The position numbers and the translations under genes were made by a program. Under the pieces are notes generated by a model. It was not told the origin of the DNA and did not search any database. It saw only the letters and a list, made by a program, of their open reading frames with translations. Positions 9,131 through 20,621 of a stretch of 64,000 nt of DNA are shown in pieces; position 1 is the stretch's first letter, and each line of letters starts with the position of its first letter. The stretch covers positions 620,001 to 684,000 of the forward strand of contig NC_006049.2 in the NCBI RefSeq assembly GCF_000006445.2, in the 5' to 3' direction. The stretch is from Debaryomyces hansenii CBS767 (taxonomy: Eukaryota > Ascomycota > Pichiomycetes > Serinales > Debaryomycetaceae).

Positions 9131-9779
9131 TTCTTTCGCTACAATTATAGCACGCTTGTGATTACTGTTCTATCACTATTTGCTAGCACCTAGCAGATCT
9201 TACAGCTCAATGCTTAGTAACAAGTACCAGGCTACTACATCGTTGGATATTACTTAAACCACAGGTTTTTTACTAATGATTTTTCCTTTCAGTCGTATGA
9301 GCAATATAGGCCCGGCCATTTCGCTCAATTGTGGCTGGAAGCTTTGATCTTTGCAACCTAAGTGGAGCAACTTTAGTTAGTGCGTTTATAGTTACTAAGT
9401 ACATATACATATTGTCATCAATACATATGCTTATTGTTCCTTACTCCTTTTTCAAAGTGTGGTTGTATTTCTTATCGCTTTATCTAAATCTTTTGAATTA
9501 CCCCAGTTTTGGGTCTAAATTCATACGCCAAATCACTACGAACATCACTCCTTCTCCACCTTTGTTTAGCATCTCGTATCTATCTATTCAAATAAATCTG
9601 TCATGCTGCGTCTTGCCTTGACGGGTTCAGCCCTAACAAAGTGACTTGTTATTTCAAAACATCCAAACACCCAATAAATTTTTTTCGCGAGTAATGGAAA
9701 ATTTATATATATAGCAGTACGATTTTTCATTTTTTTCACTTTTTTCCTTTCTATATTAACTTATAACAAATTATCAAAT
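9131..9779. other. Spacer between CIA30 and RPS4
   Basis: About 650 bp. The final 100 bp form the RPS4 promoter and leader, with T-rich tracts (ttttttcactttttt) and a tatatatag run typical of ribosomal-protein genes. A 96-codon open frame (9331-9621) begins only with GTG and has no recognisable features. Confidence 0.5.
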
Positions 9780-10963
9780 ATGGCAAGAGGCCCGTAAGTC
9801 TAGATCCATCTTAATTCTCATGAGTATTAGGACTTGGGAAAGGCATTGAGTGTACTGTATGGTCACTCGAATCTATACCGATATTATTTTGCAGTGCATG
9901 TTTTTACAGAGCTGTGAAATAGTATTTAACGGTAACCAATCTTCTTTGAAGGTTCGGAAGGGAGCCTTGTCATGATAATTCGTTAGGGTTGACATTCATA
10001 CCGGTTACGGTTCTACTTTACTTGCTTTGGTGAAGGAAATTGCTCGCAAATTTTGGTCAACTTACGATGGGAATTGCGTAGTTTGAACTCGTAGCAGGGT
10101 CTGAATGTCAGGTCTATCGATTAGTCATGTCACCCTATGTTTTATTCATGTGTCGTTATTGAATGACATACTAACTATTTTTTAGAAAGAAGCACTTAAA
10201 GAGATTAGCAGCCCCATCCCACTGGATGTTGGACAAGTTGTCCGGTACCTATGCACCAAGACCATCCGCTGGTCCTCACAAGTTGAGAGAATCTTTACCA
10301 TTAGTTATTTTCTTAAGAAACAGACTTAAGTACGCTTTAAACGGTAGAGAAGTCAAGGCTATCTTGATGCAAGAGCATGTCAAGGTTGATGGAAAGGTCA
10401 GAACTGACGCTACTTTCCCAGCTGGTTTCATGGATGTCATCACTTTAGAAGCCACCAACGAACACTTCAGATTGATCTATGACGTCAAGGGTAGATTCAC
10501 TGTCCACAGAATCACCGCTGAAGAAGCTTCTTACAAGTTAGCCAAGGTCAAGAAGGTCCAATTAGGTAAGAGAGGTATTCCATACGTTGTTACACACGAT
10601 GGTAGAACTATCAGATACCCAGATCCTTTGATCAGAGCTAACGATTCTGTTAAGGTTGACTTAGCTACCGGTAAAGTCACTGACTTTATCAGCTTCGACA
10701 CTGGTAGATTAGTTATGGTTACTGGTGGTCGTAACATGGGTAGAGTTGGTGTTATCACCCACAGAGAAAAGCACGAAGGTGGTTTCGATTTAGTCCACAT
10801 TAAGGATTCCTTAGAAAACACTTTCGTTACCAGATTAACCAACGTCTTCATCGTCGGTACTGAAGCTGGTAAGCCACATATTTCTTTGCCAAAGGGTAAG
10901 GGTATTAAGTTATCCATCTCTGAAGAACGTGACAGAAGAAGAAACCAACAACTTATCAACTAA
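9780..10963 (+). CDS. RPS4: 40S ribosomal protein S4 (eS4), spliced
   Basis: Join of 9780..9793 and 10186..10963 gives 263 residues beginning [20 protein letters not shown], the invariant eS4 N-terminus. Downstream are the S4 RNA-binding stretch ([20 protein letters not shown] in outline), the KOW-like [18 protein letters not shown] and the C-terminal [19 protein letters not shown]. The protein is a structural part of the 40S subunit body. Codon use is strongly biased (AGA, GGT, TTA/TTG), as expected of a highly expressed gene, and I noticed no in-frame CTG. The start is fixed by the conserved N-terminus. Confidence 0.97.
9794..10185 (+). other. RPS4 intron (392 nt)
   Basis: GTAAGT donor after the fifth-codon bases CC, TACTAAC branch site at 10169-10175, TAG acceptor ending at 10185. 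It is 4 to 7 times longer than the other five introns in the window, normal for ribosomal-protein genes. I saw no convincing C/D-box snoRNA inside it. Confidence 0.93.
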
Positions 10964-11220
10964 ATTGGTTTTCAATGATAATACTAAATTATCTATCACT
11001 GAAAGGTGTGGTAGAATAGTACCAGCAATGAGTATAGATTAGCTATTGGATATCAATAAATAGGAAATTGTATAATAGAAGTGTATGAATATTAATACTA
11101 AACTTGTAAATTGCACATTTTGACCTCATGGGCATATTAATAGGCACCGCATTGTAAATCATTAAATCTCACATTGCTCATTCTTATCGGCTACATAAAC
11201 AAAGAATTGTAATCACAATT

Positions 11221-12678
11221 ATGACATCTAGATACAGAGTTGAATATGCATTAAAGAGCCATCGTAGGGATGAATTTATTGAGTGGATAAAAGGCTTATT
11301 GGCCGTGCCATTCGTTCTTCATGCAGATGTGGAGAATTATGATACCGATTTCATGAAGCATTACGAAGATCCTGAGGCATATGAAGACTATCTTTTGTCT
11401 CGAGAATATGAAATTGCATTAGAATGTCAAAACAGATACAAGGAGATATTTGCTGATGTCGAAAAATTGGTGAATCATGCTATCATTATCGACAAGTTGC
11501 AGGATAAGAACCCGACGTATGTGGACACCAGCAGATTGAGGAAATTGGTTCCAAGCGTTGGAAGATTTTTCACCCCATTACCTTTAACTGAAGCGTTCTT
11601 AGTTGAAGATTCAAGAAGGCTGATATCTAAAAGGAGATTGGTCAGTCCGTCGTTCAATGATGTGAGGTCTATATTGAATACTGCTCAAGTGTTGGCCCTT
11701 GCGAAGATGTACCAAGATAGCGATGAATCTGGATCCAGGTTGAAATTGATTACTTTCGATGGTGATGTTACACTATACGCCGACGGAAGTTCATTAACCC
11801 CGGATGCACCTGTTATTGATAAGCTAATTAAGTTGTTATCGATGAATTTATTTATCGGAGTTGTAACTGCAGCTGGTTATCCGGGTCAGCTGGGGGTTCC
11901 TCAGTACTATGAAAGATTGAAGGGTTTGATAGATAGAATCCGTACCACTCCAGAGTTGAATGATCACCAAAGAGAGAATTTACTTGTTATGGGCGGTGAA
12001 TCGAATTATTTGTTTAGATATGATAATGAATTTGGCAACCTAAAGTTTATTGAAGCCGACGAGTGGTACTTACCTATAATGCTGAGTTGGGATAAACTAA
12101 AGATTGACTACATTATGCTGACGACAGACAAACATCTAAAACATTTGCAGAAAAAGTTCAAATTAGATGATATGGATAAGACCACAATCATAAGAAAGGA
12201 AAGATCCATTGGTATCATTCCTAACCCAGGATATAGAATCTTGCGGGAGCACTTAGAAGAGATGGTTCTTTCATGTTCTATGAAATTACAAGAGATCTTG
12301 GCAAGAACAGCCAGAACTCCAGTAAACATGGAAATTGTTAATCAACTAGATACAAGCCAAGCAGTATCCACTCAGAACGCCGCTGATGATCATATCAAAG
12401 TGTGTGCTTTTAATGGGGGTTCCGATGTGTGGGTTGATATTGGGGACAAAAGTTTGGGAGTCGAATCTCTACAAAAGTATTTATGCAAAGACGTAAAATA
12501 TGAACATAAGGTTTGTCCAATCTTAAAAAGTGAAAGTTTACATATTGGTGATCAGTTCGCTAGTCTTGGTGCAAATGATTTTAAAGCAAGATTGAGTGCA
12601 TGTACAGTATGGATTGCAAGCCCAAGAGAAACTGTTGCAATCTTAGAAGACTTAATACAGCATTTGTCAAATAAATAG
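11221..12678 (+). CDS. ISN1: IMP-specific 5'-nucleotidase Isn1
   Basis: Predicted 485-residue cytosolic enzyme that hydrolyses IMP to inosine in purine salvage and overflow. The N-terminal helical domain has MTSRYRVEYALKSHRRDEFIEWIKGLL and FTPLPLTEAFLVED (quoted in outline). The HAD-type catalytic motif DGDVTLY (FDGDVTLYADG) is present, with the nucleophile Asp in the usual DxDxT pattern. Further conserved segments are VTAAGYPG, NLLVMGGESNYLFRY and a late FNGGSDVWVDIGDKSLGV. S. cerevisiae Isn1 is about 450 residues. One in-frame CTG (about residue 288) should be read as Ser. Confidence 0.93.
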   Translation: MTSRYRVEYALKSHRRDEFIEWIKGLLAVPFVLHADVENYDTDFMKHYEDPEAYEDYLLSREYEIALECQNRYKEIFADVEKLVNHAIIIDKLQDKNPTYVDTSRLRKLVPSVGRFFTPLPLTEAFLVEDSRRLISKRRLVSPSFNDVRSILNTAQVLALAKMYQDSDESGSRLKLITFDGDVTLYADGSSLTPDAPVIDKLIKLLSMNLFIGVVTAAGYPGQLGVPQYYERLKGLIDRIRTTPELNDHQRENLLVMGGESNYLFRYDNEFGNLKFIEADEWYLPIMLSWDKLKIDYIMLTTDKHLKHLQKKFKLDDMDKTTIIRKERSIGIIPNPGYRILREHLEEMVLSCSMKLQEILARTARTPVNMEIVNQLDTSQAVSTQNAADDHIKVCAFNGGSDVWVDIGDKSLGVESLQKYLCKDVKYEHKVCPILKSESLHIGDQFASLGANDFKARLSACTVWIASPRETVAILEDLIQHLSNK

Positions 12679-12841
12679 GCATCTCTCCAATAAACATTTA
12701 GGCCTTAAGTACTCCACGATAATTTCGTAGCTGCATGCAACAAAATCAAATATAATTTTCGTATTTCAATTTATTCGCGTATTAGTTAAAATGCTTCTAA
12801 ATAAGAATACTTACACTAATAATTCGACATCTTTTGCAAAT

Positions 12842-13855
12842 ATGGTAGTATACTTTGACCCAAACACAGCTCCTTTTTTAAACCCAGCAGTTGACCGCCG
12901 AGTTGCTTTCATCACCGGCGGAAATAGTGGTATCGGTTGGTTTACAATTTTACATTTATACTTGCATGGGTATACGGTTTACGTTGCAGGAAGAACCGAA
13001 TCCAAAGTACGCAAAGCTATTGAGGATATAAAAATTGAAGCCGAGAAAAGAGTGAAGGAATATACTAAAGAAGAACAAGATGCAAGATCCTTAGGTTCTC
13101 TTGACTATGTTTATTTGGATTTGTTAGACTTGTCAACAGTTGTAGCAGCTGCAGAATCATTTAGTAAGAAAGAACCAGAATTACATATCTTAATCAATAA
13201 TGCTGGAATTATGGGTGTACCATATGAAGAGACGAAGGATGGGTATGAAATTCAGTATCAAGTTAATTTTGCCAGTCATTTCTTATTGACATTTAAGTTA
13301 TTGCCATTGATCAAGAAGGTAGCTCTGAAAGGTAGTATTCAACCAAGAATCATCCAGCTCACGTCTGGGGGACACCGAGCCTCATACAGGTATTTCCAAC
13401 CTAGCGAAAATATGAATAAGTTCCCTAACATTTTGTATACTTGGTACCGTTATGGAGCTGCCAAATTAGCGTCCATACAATTCATGAATTTATTAGGTAA
13501 GGCGAATCCTGACATATTATGTGTTTCAGTTCACCCTGGAATTATATTCGGTACTGAGTTGTTTAAGTATTGGAAAAAAATGCCGATCTTTGGCTATTTG
13601 TCGTCCGCATCCATGTACGCCGTCGCTCCATTAATCGGTGTTCAAATCGAAGAAGGAAGTCTTTCTACTTTGAAAACCGCATTAGACCCTAAAATCAACC
13701 TGTTACAAGATAATGGTAAGTACTATGTTACAGGAGGTTCCGAAGGTTCTACTTCCAGGGTAGCCCAAAATGAAAAAGATGCTATAACTACTTGGAACTG
13801 GAATTTAGATTACATGAGGAAGCATAACTTTAATATTGATGCTCCAAAACTTTAG
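12842..13855 (+). CDS. ENV9: Short-chain dehydrogenase, Env9-like
   Basis: Short-chain dehydrogenase/reductase similar to S. cerevisiae Env9, a lipid-droplet oxidoreductase linked to vacuole morphology. Motifs present are the cofactor loop TGGNSGIGW, AGRTESKV after strand two, NNAGIMGVP, the Ser-containing LTSGGHRAS and the catalytic YGAAK (YxxxK). HPGIIFGTELFKYW follows, as in Env9. I prefer the ATG at 12842 because homologues start a few residues before APFLNP, giving 337 residues. An in-frame ATG at 12791 would add 17 Asn/Thr-rich residues and cannot be excluded; both have A at -3. The extension is not obviously a targeting signal. Confidence 0.82.
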   Translation: MVVYFDPNTAPFLNPAVDRRVAFITGGNSGIGWFTILHLYLHGYTVYVAGRTESKVRKAIEDIKIEAEKRVKEYTKEEQDARSLGSLDYVYLDLLDLSTVVAAAESFSKKEPELHILINNAGIMGVPYEETKDGYEIQYQVNFASHFLLTFKLLPLIKKVALKGSIQPRIIQLTSGGHRASYRYFQPSENMNKFPNILYTWYRYGAAKLASIQFMNLLGKANPDILCVSVHPGIIFGTELFKYWKKMPIFGYLSSASMYAVAPLIGVQIEEGSLSTLKTALDPKINLLQDNGKYYVTGGSEGSTSRVAQNEKDAITTWNWNLDYMRKHNFNIDAPKL

Positions 13856-14282
13856 CCAGATCTATACTATACATTAGCATACATCAGTTCTTCTTTTACC
13901 GCTTTTTACAAGGACATATATTCTAAATACGTTAAAATCTTCAGAACTCATCTTTGCGATGTATGTAGTTTATTAATTGGCGAAAAGTACCACAACTGTT
14001 TTGTATGAGGTGTAAGTTTGATAGTTGCTCACGAGCTCAATAAAGGCTATATATTAAAGGACGTTGGTTGAGAATCTTGTATCAGATCAGATCTTTATTA
14101 ATACAACATAAAATCTCTAATCAAGATTTTATCAAAGTGCTCAGTGTTTCATAACCAGGTTTGATCATTTCCTTATCGATCGTATATATCATTCTTTTTC
14201 TTATTTCCATACACCTTTGTTTATCTTTAGTGATATACGTCCATCAAAGAGATATATACCAGTAATTGCTAGCTAATGAATT
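13856..14282. other. Spacer between ENV9 and the TB2/DP1 gene
   Basis: About 430 bp with a perfect 9-bp inverted repeat (see 14108-14132) and AT-rich promoter sequence. No coding frame recognised. Confidence 0.5.
14108..14132. repeat. Perfect 9-bp inverted repeat with 7-nt spacer
   Basis: ataaaatct at 14108-14116 and agattttat at 14124-14132 are exact reverse complements separated by ctaatca. It lies about 150 bp upstream of the TB2/DP1 ATG, so it could be an operator or, if transcribed, a leader hairpin. Confidence 0.7.
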
Positions 14283-15281
14283 ATGTTTGGGCTATTTAGT
14301 ATCTTAAAGTAAGTATATTTATAAGCATACCCTGTAAAAGGATTACAAAACCAAAGGATTACAAATGAGAATAGAATTCTAACAACGGGTTGCAGTAGCT
14401 TAGTGTCGGTGATTTTCCCAATTTTTGGGTCATATAAATCAGTTGAAAATTATAACAATGTTGCAAATGAAATTGCGTTATCGAATGTTAATATTGGAGG
14501 GTTTCAAGTCCCGATTAATGCATTGCTAAGGAAGTCGGGAGACTCCACTGCTGGAACCGAAAATGGCGAAGAAAGTTTACAAAGACATTTAATATCGATA
14601 CAGAAGTGGATGGTTTATTGGATAGTATACGCATCTTTAAGTGTTGTTGAGAGCGTGTTTTTGTTGCGGTACATTGTCCCGATGTACTCATTGATAAGGC
14701 TTGGGATATCGGTTTGGTTAATATCTCCCATGATTATTGGGCCAGTTGGAGATACTACGGAGAGTAACAACATTGTAGCTCGAAAGAAGGAATTTGATGT
14801 ATTTCTGCAAAGTGGATGTGGATTATGCTACTATCGTTTTATTAAACCTTGGCTAGATGGCGAATTCAAATTATTTGGAGGGATTGACTTATCGAAGATC
14901 GTCTCGCCCTCGATTTTGGGATATATCAATCAGTACGAATTGATCCATTACATTACGCTGTACTTGAATTTGAATAAACCTGGTGAGGATCGTTCTGGAA
15001 GTAACTTTTTTGAATTAGTAAAATCAAAGGTGGTGGATTCGAGTGGTTCGTATTTATTCGTGAACAACTGTTTTTCAGATAAAGCCACGGGTGAAACCTC
15101 TGCTGCAAAAGATATGCGTTTGAATCCAAATACTCTAGTTGAACAGACGGGAGCCGACTCTACCCTGGTGAATGTGTTGTATGAAGAATATGATGTTGTT
15201 GATAAGCCTGGAGCTCAAGATAGCTTAGGAAACATCAAAACTGAGCCCAAGATCGAAAAGAGAAAGGGCTGGATTTGGTAA
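14283..15281 (+). CDS. TB2/DP1/HVA22 (REEP) family ER-shaping protein, spliced
   Basis: Join of 14283..14308 and 14396..15281 gives 303 residues starting MFGLFSILNSLVSVIFPIF. The N-terminal VIFPIFGSYKSVENYN and LQKWMVYWIVYASLSVVESVFL-type segments (here IQKWMVYW...VESVF) are the TB2/DP1/HVA22 domain. Members are hairpin membrane proteins that bend ER tubules (Yop1, REEPs). The C-terminal half is poorly conserved and ends in a charged tail. It is longer than Yop1 (180 residues), so I treat it as a second, REEP1-4-like paralogue and give no symbol. The intron has a GTAAGT donor, a TTCTAAC branch and tandem acceptors CAGTAG at 14393-14398; both keep the frame. Confidence 0.8.
14309..14395 (+). 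other. Intron of the TB2/DP1 gene (87 nt) with tandem acceptors
   Basis: GTAAGT donor at 14309, branch-like TTCTAAC at 14378-14384, acceptor CAG ending at 14395, immediately followed by TAG ending at 14398. The two choices differ by one residue (Asn-Ser-Leu or Asn-Leu). Confidence 0.8.
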
Positions 15282-15520
15282 TGATCTAATTACATACTTG
15301 GTTTTATACCAAGCTTACGTTTATGATTAAAGGTTGGTGTTAATTTTTGTTTTTCTTCTAAAGAGGTTATTTATTTATATATTTATTTTTCTACGTTATA
15401 CTTCAATTCTACAATATAACTTTATGGGTAACTAATTTACTTATCATTTTTGTTAAGCCCTATACCATTGATGGTCATCGTAGAAGTTTATATTATATAC
15501 ATGAGATTGAATTTATACAG

Positions 15521-16393
15521 TTATAATCCTAAGTAGTGCTGAAGTATGTGTCTGTCGCCCTTTGATTCTTCGAATTCTTTCTGTGAATTAAGCGTCTGTT
15601 CACCTAACTTTCTAGCTCTTGATGGAACAAAGCTATTTGGTAACTCTGGCTTATTATACAAACCATTAAATGCCTTACTTGGCTTCAACTTATCAGATCC
15701 AACAGCTGTCTTCATTTCAACAGCTTCGATTTGATCATTATAAGTCTGTTTTGCCTTCTCAACAACAGAGCTAGGCAATTCTGGCCAGATAAATGGTTCT
15801 TCCATATCAATTGTCATTTTCTTGAATTGTGGACCTCTGTAACGAGCATGATCATCAGGACCTCTGGTGAACTTAGCATGCAATAATTGAACGGTAACAT
15901 TCAATGCTCTCAATCCATAAACGTGCCACAAATAATCTCTCAAGTCCATTTTGTTGAAGTTTCTTGGTACTAAGAATTTCGCTTGATATGGCGTATGCTT
16001 TGCATTAGGTCTCAACAAGCAAACACGCGCCTTAGGCAAGTAAACTTTCTTCTCTCCGAGTCTGAAATGTGGTTCTCCTGTGGCTACTTCTTCTTGATAT
16101 TTGTCAAAGTTTCTTCTGGCAATATTGTCACTGTTTGATCTGTACTTTATAGGAATTGGCTTTCCGGATTCAGCATACCTTTTCTTAATCTCTGTGCTTG
16201 GAAACAATGTATCTGTCACCGATTGAGAGAGTAATGGTTCTCTTTCTCTTCTAAACCCATACCTTGGCTTGTCAAGTGTTATGTCGTTCACGTTAACTTT
16301 AGGATATTTTCTTGGATTCTCCTTGTAATGGATGGATCTTTTCGATGTATTCCATATAGATGAAAAAATCCCCATCTTCTTGTTCATCATCAT
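15521..16393 (-). CDS. MRP20: Mitochondrial ribosomal protein uL23m
   Basis: Predicted 290-residue large-subunit mitoribosomal protein of the uL23 family. The uL23 core is visible as VCLLRPNAKHTPYQAKFLVPRNFNKMDLRDYLWHVYG (outline) and ALNVTVQLLHAKFTRG near residues 125-180, a region that binds 21S rRNA by the exit tunnel. A basic N-terminus (GIFSSIWNTSKRSIHYKENPRKYPK) can act as presequence. Three ATG codons follow one another at 16393, 16390 and 16387; the first has A at -3 and I use it. The open frame reaches 16417 only through a GTG. It is divergent from RPB2, about 236 bp apart. S. cerevisiae Mrp20 has 263 residues. Confidence 0.9.
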   Translation of the reverse strand: MMMNKKMGIFSSIWNTSKRSIHYKENPRKYPKVNVNDITLDKPRYGFRREREPLLSQSVTDTLFPSTEIKKRYAESGKPIPIKYRSNSDNIARRNFDKYQEEVATGEPHFRLGEKKVYLPKARVCLLRPNAKHTPYQAKFLVPRNFNKMDLRDYLWHVYGLRALNVTVQLLHAKFTRGPDDHARYRGPQFKKMTIDMEEPFIWPELPSSVVEKAKQTYNDQIEAVEMKTAVGSDKLKPSKAFNGLYNKPELPNSFVPSRARKLGEQTLNSQKEFEESKGDRHILQHYLGL

Positions 16394-16629
16394 GGTGCTA
16401 ATATCTTCTGCAATCACCTTGTTCTATGTATGTACTTCAAGAGTCTGATTTGAACCTATATGAAAAATTTCTTTTTGTGTAACTCTGAGGGTCGTGTGAC
16501 GGTGACAACGCTCGTTGACTTTTTTTGTTTTGAACTAGCCTGGCGCTACATGATGAAGGCAAAGCTACAGTTAAGTCTTAGATTAATCAGCAATCCTTGT
16601 GTAAAGATCGTATAATAGTTACATAGATC

Positions 16630-19600
16630 ATGTCTCAGGAACAGGCTGTTGAGGATCCATACTTGTATGACGATGATTCAGAGAGTATTACGCCAGAAAA
16701 TTGTTGGACAGTTATCTCGTCGTTTTTTCAAGAGAAAGGGTTAGTATCACAACAACTTGATTCATTCGATGAATTCATTGAAACGACTATCCAGGAATTA
16801 GTATGGGAAGATTCTCATTTGATTTTAGACCAACCGGCACAACATACGTCTGAAGATGATCATGAAAACAGACGTTATGAAATCACATTTGGGAAGATTT
16901 ATATTTCGAAGCCTACGCAGACGGAAGGAGATGGTACGACACATCCGATGTTCCCACAGGAAGCCAGATTGCGTAACTTGACTTATTCGTCGCCTTTGTA
17001 CGTAGATATGACCAAGAAGGTACTCAAATCCGATGATAACAATAGGGTGGATAATGAGTTGGAATGGGTAGAAGAAAAAATCGAAGATGAAGGTCCACAG
17101 ACAAAGGTATACTTGGGTAAGGTGCCTATAATGTTGAGATCCAAGTTCTGTATGTTGCGTGGATTAGGAGAGCACGAATTTTATGAATTAAAGGAATGTC
17201 CTTACGATATGGGAGGTTATTTCGTCATTAACGGTTCTGAAAAAGTCTTGATTGCACAGGAAAGAAGTGCCGCCAATATTGTTCAAGTTTTCAAGAAAGC
17301 AGCACCATCACCGATTTCTCATATTGCAGAAATCAGGTCTGCAATTGAAAAGGGTTCTCGTTTAATTTCTTCAATGCAAATTAAATTATATGGTAGAGAT
17401 GACAAGGGTACATCTGGAAGAACTATCAAGGCTACTTTGCCATACATTAAGGAAGATATTCCAATTGTTATTGTCTTTAGAGCATTAGGTGTTGTGCCCG
17501 ATGGTGATATCTTGGAACATATTTGTTACGATGCAAACGATTGGCAAATGTTGGAAATGTTGAAACCCTGCGTGGAAGAGGGTTTTGTAATCCAAGAGCG
17601 TGAAGTTGCCCTTGATTTTATTGGGAGAAGAGGTGTTTTGGGTATAAGAAGGGAAAAGCGTATTCAATATGCGAAAGATATTTTACAAAAAGAATTATTA
17701 CCTAATATTACTCAAGAAGAAGGGTTTGAGACCAGAAAAGCTTTCTTTTTAGGTTACATGGTTAACAGATTATTGTTATGTGCCTTAGAAAGAAAAGAAC
17801 CAGATGATAGAGATCATTTTGGTAAAAAGAGATTAGATTTAGCAGGTCCATTATTAGCTAACTTGTTCCGTATTTTATTCAAAAAATTAACGAAAGATAT
17901 CTATAATTATATGCAAAGATGTGTTGAAAATGATAAAGAATTTAACTTGACATTGGCTGTCAAATCACAAACCATAACTGATGGTTTGCGTTATTCTTTA
18001 GCAACGGGTAACTGGGGTGAACAAAAGAAGGCAATGAGTTCCCGTGCTGGTGTTTCTCAAGTTTTGAATCGTTATACATATTCTTCTACGTTGTCACATT
18101 TAAGAAGAACTAACACTCCTATTGGTCGTGATGGTAAGATTGCAAAACCTAGACAATTGCATAACACTCATTGGGGTCTTGTCTGTCCTGCAGAAACTCC
18201 AGAAGGTCAAGCGTGTGGTTTGGTCAAGAATTTGTCTTTGATGTCGTGTATATCTGTTGGTACTTCATCAGAACCAATTTTGTATTTCTTAGAAGAATGG
18301 GGTATGGAACCTTTGGAAGATTATGTACCTTCGAATTCTCCCGATTCAACGAGAGTCTTTGTTAATGGTGTCTGGGTTGGTACTCATAGAGAACCTGCTC
18401 ATTTGGTTGACACTATGCGTAATTTAAGAAGAAGAGGTGATATTTCCCCCGAAGTTTCTATTATTAGAGATATAAGAGAGAAAGAATTCAAGATTTTCAC
18501 TGATGCTGGTCGTGTTTACCGTCCATTATTTATTGTCGATGATGACGCAGAATCCGAAACCAAGGGTGAATTAAAATTAAAGAAAGAAAATGTACATAAA
18601 TTAATTAATGCCGAATATGATGATTTCGGCGACGATCCAGATAGTTTGAGTTATTCTTGGTCATCATTAGTCAATGACGGTATTGTAGAATATGTTGATG
18701 CAGAAGAAGAAGAAACCATAATGATTGCTATGACTCCAGAAGACTTGGAAACAAGCAGAAGTACTTTATCAGAGACAGAACAGAAGGATATGCAACTTGA
18801 AGAACAAGAAGTTGACCCTGCAAAGAGAATCAAGCCTACACTTGGATTACATACGTTTACCCATTGTGAAATCCATCCTTCAATGATTCTAGGAGTTGCA
18901 GCCTCTATTATTCCGTTCCCAGATCATAACCAATCGCCTCGTAATACCTATCAATCTGCTATGGGTAAGCAAGCTATGGGTGTCTTCTTAACTAACTATG
19001 CAGTGAGAATGGATACAATGGCTAATATCTTATACTATCCTCAAAAGCCATTGGCCACTACTAGATCCATGGAATACTTGAAGTTCCGTGAATTACCAGC
19101 TGGTCAAAATGCCATTGTTGCTATTGCATGTTACTCTGGTTATAATCAAGAAGATTCAATGATTATGAACCAGTCATCAATTGACAGAGGTTTATTCAGA
19201 TCTCTTTTCTTTAGATCTTATATGGATTTAGAGAAAAGACAAGGTATGAAAGCTTTAGAAACATTTGAAAAGCCTACAAGATCAGATACCTTGAGATTAA
19301 GGCATGGTACATATGAGAAGTTAGATGACGATGGATTAATCGCTCCTGGTGTAAGAGTAAGTGGTGAAGACATTATCATTGGTAAGACAACTCCAATTCC
19401 ACCTGATGCAGAAGAATTAGGTCAAAGAACTCAATATCATACAAAGAGAGATGCTTCTACACCTTTAAGAAGTACAGAATCCGGTATTGTTGATCAAGTT
19501 CTTTTAACGACTAATGGGGATGGTGCTAAATTCGTAAAGGTTAGAATGAGAACCACAAAGATTCCACAAATTGGTGATAAATTTGCCTCTAGACACGGTC

Positions 19601-20328
19601 AAAAAGGTACTATTGGTGTCACATATAGGCATGAAGATATGCCTTTTACGTCGCAAGGTGTTGTTCCAGATTTGATTATCAATCCACATGCTATTCCATC
19701 TCGTATGACAGTCGCCCATTTAATCGAATGTTTATTATCTAAAGTTTCTTCATTATCTGGGCTTGAAGGTGATGCATCACCTTTCACTGATGTCACTGCT
19801 GAGGCAGTTTCCAAATTGTTGAGAGAACACGGCTATCAATCAAGAGGATTTGAAGTTATGTATAACGGTCATACAGGTAAGAAATTAATGGCCCAAGTCT
19901 TCTTCGGTCCAACTTATTACCAAAGATTAAGACATATGGTCGATGACAAGATTCATGCTAGGGCTAGAGGTCCAGTTCAAGTTTTAACAAGACAACCTGT
20001 CGAAGGTAGATCGAGAGATGGTGGTTTGCGTTTCGGGGAAATGGAAAGAGATTGTATGATTGCTCATGGTGCCGCAGGTTTCTTGAAAGAAAGATTAATG
20101 GAAGCTTCTGATGCCTTTAGAGTTCACGTATGTGGTATTTGTGGTTTGATGTCTGTTATTGCTAACTTGAAGAAGAATCAATTTGAATGTCGTTCCTGTA
20201 AGAATAAGACGAATATTTACCAAATTCATATACCATACGCAGCCAAGTTATTATTCCAAGAATTAATGGCAATGAACATTTCTCCTAGGTTGTACACCGA
20301 AAGATCGGGTGTGTCGATCCGTGTCTAA
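16630..20328 (+). CDS. RPB2: RNA polymerase II second-largest subunit Rpb2
   Basis: Predicted 1232-residue catalytic subunit (S. cerevisiae 1224). All Rpb2 blocks are present in order: the protrusion/lobe with [11 protein letters not shown], fork loops around [24 protein letters not shown] (outline), [24 protein letters not shown], the hybrid-binding region with [18 protein letters not shown], and [12 protein letters not shown] with [24 protein letters not shown]. The C-terminal zinc site is CGICG...CRSCKN. The anchor and clamp end in [15 protein letters not shown] found no in-frame CTG across 1232 codons, which supports a CUG-Ser genome avoiding that codon in highly expressed genes. It is convergent with MRPL23, as in S. 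cerevisiae (YOR151C/YOR150W). Confidence 0.99.
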   Translation: MSQEQAVEDPYLYDDDSESITPENCWTVISSFFQEKGLVSQQLDSFDEFIETTIQELVWEDSHLILDQPAQHTSEDDHENRRYEITFGKIYISKPTQTEGDGTTHPMFPQEARLRNLTYSSPLYVDMTKKVLKSDDNNRVDNELEWVEEKIEDEGPQTKVYLGKVPIMLRSKFCMLRGLGEHEFYELKECPYDMGGYFVINGSEKVLIAQERSAANIVQVFKKAAPSPISHIAEIRSAIEKGSRLISSMQIKLYGRDDKGTSGRTIKATLPYIKEDIPIVIVFRALGVVPDGDILEHICYDANDWQMLEMLKPCVEEGFVIQEREVALDFIGRRGVLGIRREKRIQYAKDILQKELLPNITQEEGFETRKAFFLGYMVNRLLLCALERKEPDDRDHFGKKRLDLAGPLLANLFRILFKKLTKDIYNYMQRCVENDKEFNLTLAVKSQTITDGLRYSLATGNWGEQKKAMSSRAGVSQVLNRYTYSSTLSHLRRTNTPIGRDGKIAKPRQLHNTHWGLVCPAETPEGQACGLVKNLSLMSCISVGTSSEPILYFLEEWGMEPLEDYVPSNSPDSTRVFVNGVWVGTHREPAHLVDTMRNLRRRGDISPEVSIIRDIREKEFKIFTDAGRVYRPLFIVDDDAESETKGELKLKKENVHKLINAEYDDFGDDPDSLSYSWSSLVNDGIVEYVDAEEEETIMIAMTPEDLETSRSTLSETEQKDMQLEEQEVDPAKRIKPTLGLHTFTHCEIHPSMILGVAASIIPFPDHNQSPRNTYQSAMGKQAMGVFLTNYAVRMDTMANILYYPQKPLATTRSMEYLKFRELPAGQNAIVAIACYSGYNQEDSMIMNQSSIDRGLFRSLFFRSYMDLEKRQGMKALETFEKPTRSDTLRLRHGTYEKLDDDGLIAPGVRVSGEDIIIGKTTPIPPDAEELGQRTQYHTKRDASTPLRSTESGIVDQVLLTTNGDGAKFVKVRMRTTKIPQIGDKFASRHGQKGTIGVTYRHEDMPFTSQGVVPDLIINPHAIPSRMTVAHLIECLLSKVSSLSGLEGDASPFTDVTAEAVSKLLREHGYQSRGFEVMYNGHTGKKLMAQVFFGPTYYQRLRHMVDDKIHARARGPVQVLTRQPVEGRSRDGGLRFGEMERDCMIAHGAAGFLKERLMEASDAFRVHVCGICGLMSVIANLKKNQFECRSCKNKTNIYQIHIPYAAKLLFQELMAMNISPRLYTERSGVSIRV

Positions 20329-20621
20329 TTGCAAGAACACTGGAATAATTTAAATATAGATGCAATTAACCATTATTTTATTTAAAGAATAATTAACATA
20401 AGTAAAAAAACTAAAAAAAAACCCTGGGGGTACATTAATAGTTGTAGTATATATACATTATATAGTTAAAAATAAGTCTGACTTTATAACTATCTTCAGT
20501 GTATACAATTACAGATCGCAATATGATAATATCATTCAATTTAAATTATTTACAAAATCCCAAATATTTACACCATTAAATAGAATTATTTAAAGAAAAG
20601 AACGTCACAGCGTACGGAAAT

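Noticed and set aside
9331..9621. 96-codon hydrophobic open frame
   Set aside because: It starts at GTG, not ATG, and its hydrophobicity comes from T-rich DNA; no family recognised.
9794..10185. Search for a snoRNA in the long RPS4 intron
   Set aside because: No RUGAUGA/CUGA pair with a closing stem was found; long introns are usual in ribosomal-protein genes.
16394..16417. N-terminal extension of MRP20 to 16417
   Set aside because: The frame starts with GTG there; the first ATG is 16393 with a good context.
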